From positions 1 through 6,874 of the forward strand of contig JALSIK010000010.1 of assembly GCA_026990045.1 (NCBI GenBank): a stretch of 6,874 bases of DNA, in the 5' to 3' direction. The notes beneath the pieces are model-generated. The model did no database searches. It worked only from the letters and a program-made list of their open reading frames with translations, and was not told where the DNA came from. Made by a program: the position numbers and the translations under genes. This stretch comes from Chromatiales bacterium. Its GTDB lineage: Bacteria; Pseudomonadota; Gammaproteobacteria; CAMYNG01. Shown here piece after piece: positions 5,197 to 6,874 of this stretch. Position 1 is the stretch's first letter, and every line of letters starts with the position of its first letter.

Positions 5197-6378
5197 ATGC
5201 CGAACCTGAAACCGTTTGCGCTCTGCGGCCTCGCGGCCGCCTCGCTCGTGGCCGGCCCGGCCCAGGCCTCCGGCTTCCGGGTGCCCGAGATCTCCGCCGC
5301 CGGACTGGGCGCCGCCAACGCCCTGGTGGCCAACACCCGGGAGCCGGGCGCCCTGCCCTACAACCCGGCGGCCATGGGCTTCCACGAGGGCAACCGCCTG
5401 GTGGCGGGGATCACTCTCATCCAGCCCGACACCAGCGTCACCATCGGGGGCACCACCACCGACACCGTGGGCAAGGATACCTTCTTCGTGCCCAATGCCT
5501 ACTTCATGGGGGACCTGAAAAACGGCTGGTCCTGGGGGCTGTCCATCAACGCGCCCTTCGGCCTGGAGACGCGCTGGCCCGCTGGCACCTTCACCGTTCT
5601 GGGGACCAATGCCCCCGAGCTGAGCAAGATCGAGATGCTCAACTTCAACCCCAATTTCTCCAAGAAGGTCGCCCCCGGCACCAGCGTGGCCTTCGGCATC
5701 GATTTCTACCAAGTGCGGGAAGTGGCGTTGAACACGCTGGGGACCGCCATCGGCGGTTCCGGCGAGGGCGTGGGATTCAACCTGGCCGTCATGCACGAGG
5801 CCGGCCCCTGGACCTTCGGCGGTTCCTACCGGTCCGCGGTGAAGGCCGACATCGACGGCAACGCGGGGGCCTCGCCGGCCAGCACTTCCATCGAGTTCCC
5901 GGCGCTGATCCAGGTGGGCGCCGCCTACCGGTTCAACGACGACGTCCAGGTGGAATTCGACCTCGACTGGACGGGCTGGAGCAGCTTCGACAAGGTGGAA
6001 ATCGACATCGCCCTGGCGCCCGATGTCACCAGCACCAACAACTGGGACGACGCCCTCGCCTACCGCCTGGGGCTCACCTGGCAGGTGAACGACAGGACCC
6101 GGCTGCGCTTCGGCTATTCCTACGACGAGACGCCGCAGCCCGACGCCTACTTCTCGGCCCGGGTGCCCGGCAACGACCGCCAGCTCTTCAGCGTGGGCGT
6201 CACCCGTGACATGGGCGGCTGGGCCATCGAGGCGGGTTACATGTACGTCAAGCTGGACGACCGCAACTTCCAGTCCAGCACGATCCCCACAACCGATCCC
6301 AACGGCACGCTGGCCTACAACGGCCTGTACAAGACCACCGTCAACCTGCTGGCCATCGGCATCACCAAGGATTTCTGA
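5197..6378 (+). CDS. FadL-family outer-membrane transport protein
   Basis: This 393-residue outer-membrane beta-barrel of the OMPP1/FadL/TodX family is predicted to take up long-chain fatty acids or similar hydrophobic molecules. The frame is open from 4828, but I place the start at 5197. There an AGGGGAG ribosome binding site precedes it by 9 bases, and the protein opens with a signal peptide cleaved after PAQA (residue 24). The mature start SGFRVPEISAAGLGAANA resembles the E. coli FadL opening more than its divergent neighbour does. The hatch NPA motif is at residues 56-58 (YNPAAM), mature position 32. Alternating strands continue to the end NLLAIGITKDF, with the C-terminal Phe needed for outer-membrane insertion. 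The mature length of 369 is short against E. coli FadL (421). It is a single-gene unit: divergent from the other channel, with a terminator 24 bases after its stop. The two channels may serve different substrates. Confidence 0.93.
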   Translation: MPNLKPFALCGLAAASLVAGPAQASGFRVPEISAAGLGAANALVANTREPGALPYNPAAMGFHEGNRLVAGITLIQPDTSVTIGGTTTDTVGKDTFFVPNAYFMGDLKNGWSWGLSINAPFGLETRWPAGTFTVLGTNAPELSKIEMLNFNPNFSKKVAPGTSVAFGIDFYQVREVALNTLGTAIGGSGEGVGFNLAVMHEAGPWTFGGSYRSAVKADIDGNAGASPASTSIEFPALIQVGAAYRFNDDVQVEFDLDWTGWSSFDKVEIDIALAPDVTSTNNWDDALAYRLGLTWQVNDRTRLRFGYSYDETPQPDAYFSARVPGNDRQLFSVGVTRDMGGWAIEAGYMYVKLDDRNFQSSTIPTTDPNGTLAYNGLYKTTVNLLAIGITKDF

Positions 6379-6401
6379 CCGCCGGCGGCCCGCCGAGACG
6401 G

Positions 6402-6430
6402 ACGCCCCGGCCCCGCCGGGGCGTTTTTTT
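6402..6430 (+). terminator. Rho-independent terminator of the plus-strand channel gene
   Basis: A perfect 10-bp stem (ACGCCCCGGC at 6402-6411 with its complement at 6415-6424), a CCC loop, and a run of seven T residues at 6424-6430 lie 24 bases after the stop codon. This is a textbook intrinsic terminator reading rightward, so the gene is monocistronic. Confidence 0.96.
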
Positions 6431-6678
6431 CATGGTTCGCAGACCGCGCGGCGGGGACACACCGTTCCCGGATTCCGCCGGCGCTCCATCCGGGCCGCTT
6501 GTCGGACCGTCTCCGGACTTCACCCGACAGTTGCATAAAATTCGTGATGAATCGCGTTTCCGCGCCTTGATGGCAGGGCCGGGGGCCGGAAACAGGCCCC
6601 GGCCGGATTGCACCCGGGGTGAAATCCAGGTTCGCCCCGGTTCCTCGTCACAGTGCCGGGGAGCTGCCCGATGCCCAC
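6431..6678. other. Intergenic DNA, no gene seen
   Basis: No open frame here looks like a protein. A GC-rich imperfect inverted repeat lies at 6577-6604 (GGCCGGGGGCC with GGCCCCGGCC, one bulged G, loop GGAAACA), without a T-run. The only AT-rich point is around 6531-6552, where TAAAAT at 6536-6541 could be a -10 box, but no suitable -35 precedes it and no gene follows within the window. Confidence 0.6.
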
Positions 6679-6810
6679 CCCCTCACCCCGGCCCTCTCCC
6701 CCGCGATGCGGGGGAGAGGGAGACGGAAGAACCAGTCGCGGCGCCGAGCCCCCCCGCGGCGGACGAAAAGACAGTCCCCTCTCCCGCCGGGAGAGGGCCA
6801 GGGTGGGGGA
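6679..6810. repeat. Composite intergenic inverted-repeat element, about 132 bp, REP/MITE-like
   Basis: The two ends, 6679-6700 and 6789-6810, are inverted repeats of each other with 19 of 22 matches (CTCACCCCGGCCCTCTCCC at the left). Each end also forms its own hairpin. The left has a perfect 13-bp stem at 6692-6704 and 6708-6720 with a GAT loop. The right has a 9-bp stem at 6777-6785 and 6789-6797 with a GCC loop. The middle, 6721-6776, is unrelated to either arm. Translations such as LTPALS and SPLPPGEGQGGG are familiar as artefacts of dispersed intergenic repeats in many proteobacteria, so the ORFs here are not genes. A plausible role is a mobile non-autonomous element, an mRNA stabiliser or a bidirectional terminator. 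Confidence 0.8.
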
Positions 6811-6874
6811 TCGGAACACGAGTTTTTCCTGCTTCTGCAACCCTCTCCGCCCTGACCCCTTCATGCCGCGAGGA
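6811..6874. other. Window end, no gene seen
   Basis: A further CCCTCTCC-type motif at 6841-6848 recalls the hairpin arms of the preceding element and may be a fragment of another copy. A minus-strand frame starting at 6864 runs straight into the repeat element and has no good ribosome binding site, so I do not call it. What the next gene is cannot be seen. Confidence 0.4.

Noticed and set aside
4840..5796. Minus-strand 318-codon open frame overlapping the plus-strand channel
   Set aside because: It is a shadow of the channel gene in high-GC DNA. It has low-complexity Gly/His-rich composition and no recognisable domain.
6541..6670. Cobalamin-riboswitch-like fragments (GGTGAAATCC, GTCACAGTG)
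   Set aside because: The pieces occur, but the order and spacing do not match the B12-box core, and no downstream gene is visible in the window.
6619..6864. Overlapping short ORFs on both strands at the right end
   Set aside because: Both are translations of the inverted-repeat element (LTPALS, SPLPPGEG patterns), a known source of false proteins.

Overview
The window looks like chromosomal DNA of a GC-rich gammaproteobacterium. The order glyA, nrdR, ribD on one strand is the classical gammaproteobacterial arrangement, and the protein sequences are of that type. A purple-sulfur or sulfur-oxidising relative such as the Chromatiales would fit, but this is inferred from general sequence character, not from a search.

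Layout. (1) Positions 1-2076, minus strand: glyA (serine hydroxymethyltransferase), then nrdR (repressor of ribonucleotide reductase genes), then the first 51 codons of ribD (riboflavin synthesis), cut by the window edge. The glyA-nrdR gap is filled with short GC-rich repeats that run into the glyA stop codon. (2) Positions 2077-2434: no gene. It holds a probable glyA promoter, a 45-base imperfect hairpin, a strong minus-strand terminator and two more GC-rich hairpins. (3) Positions 2435-4718, minus strand: a probable two-gene operon of an OMPP1/FadL-family outer-membrane channel followed by a secreted protein that resembles DUF302 and may contain two copies of that fold. A hairpin lies between the two genes. 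(4) Positions 4719-5196: a divergent intergenic region with an unusual AT-rich patch of A-tracts, direct repeats and inverted repeats next to the channel gene, and GC-rich hairpin-forming DNA nearer the plus-strand gene. (5) Positions 5197-6378, plus strand: a second FadL-family channel of a different subfamily, closed by a textbook terminator. (6) Positions 6431-6874: no convincing gene. It contains a composite inverted-repeat element of about 132 bp built from two small hairpins, of the kind that gives rise to spurious ORFs in many genomes.

The two halves are functionally separate. The glyA-nrdR-ribD block is housekeeping: one-carbon metabolism, deoxynucleotide control and riboflavin. The 2435-6378 block looks like an uptake locus for hydrophobic compounds: two divergent outer-membrane FadL-type channels and one periplasmic partner candidate of unknown function. 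The substrate cannot be read from the sequence. The least explained parts are the DUF302-like protein with its link to the channel, and the repeat-rich control region at 4760-4830.
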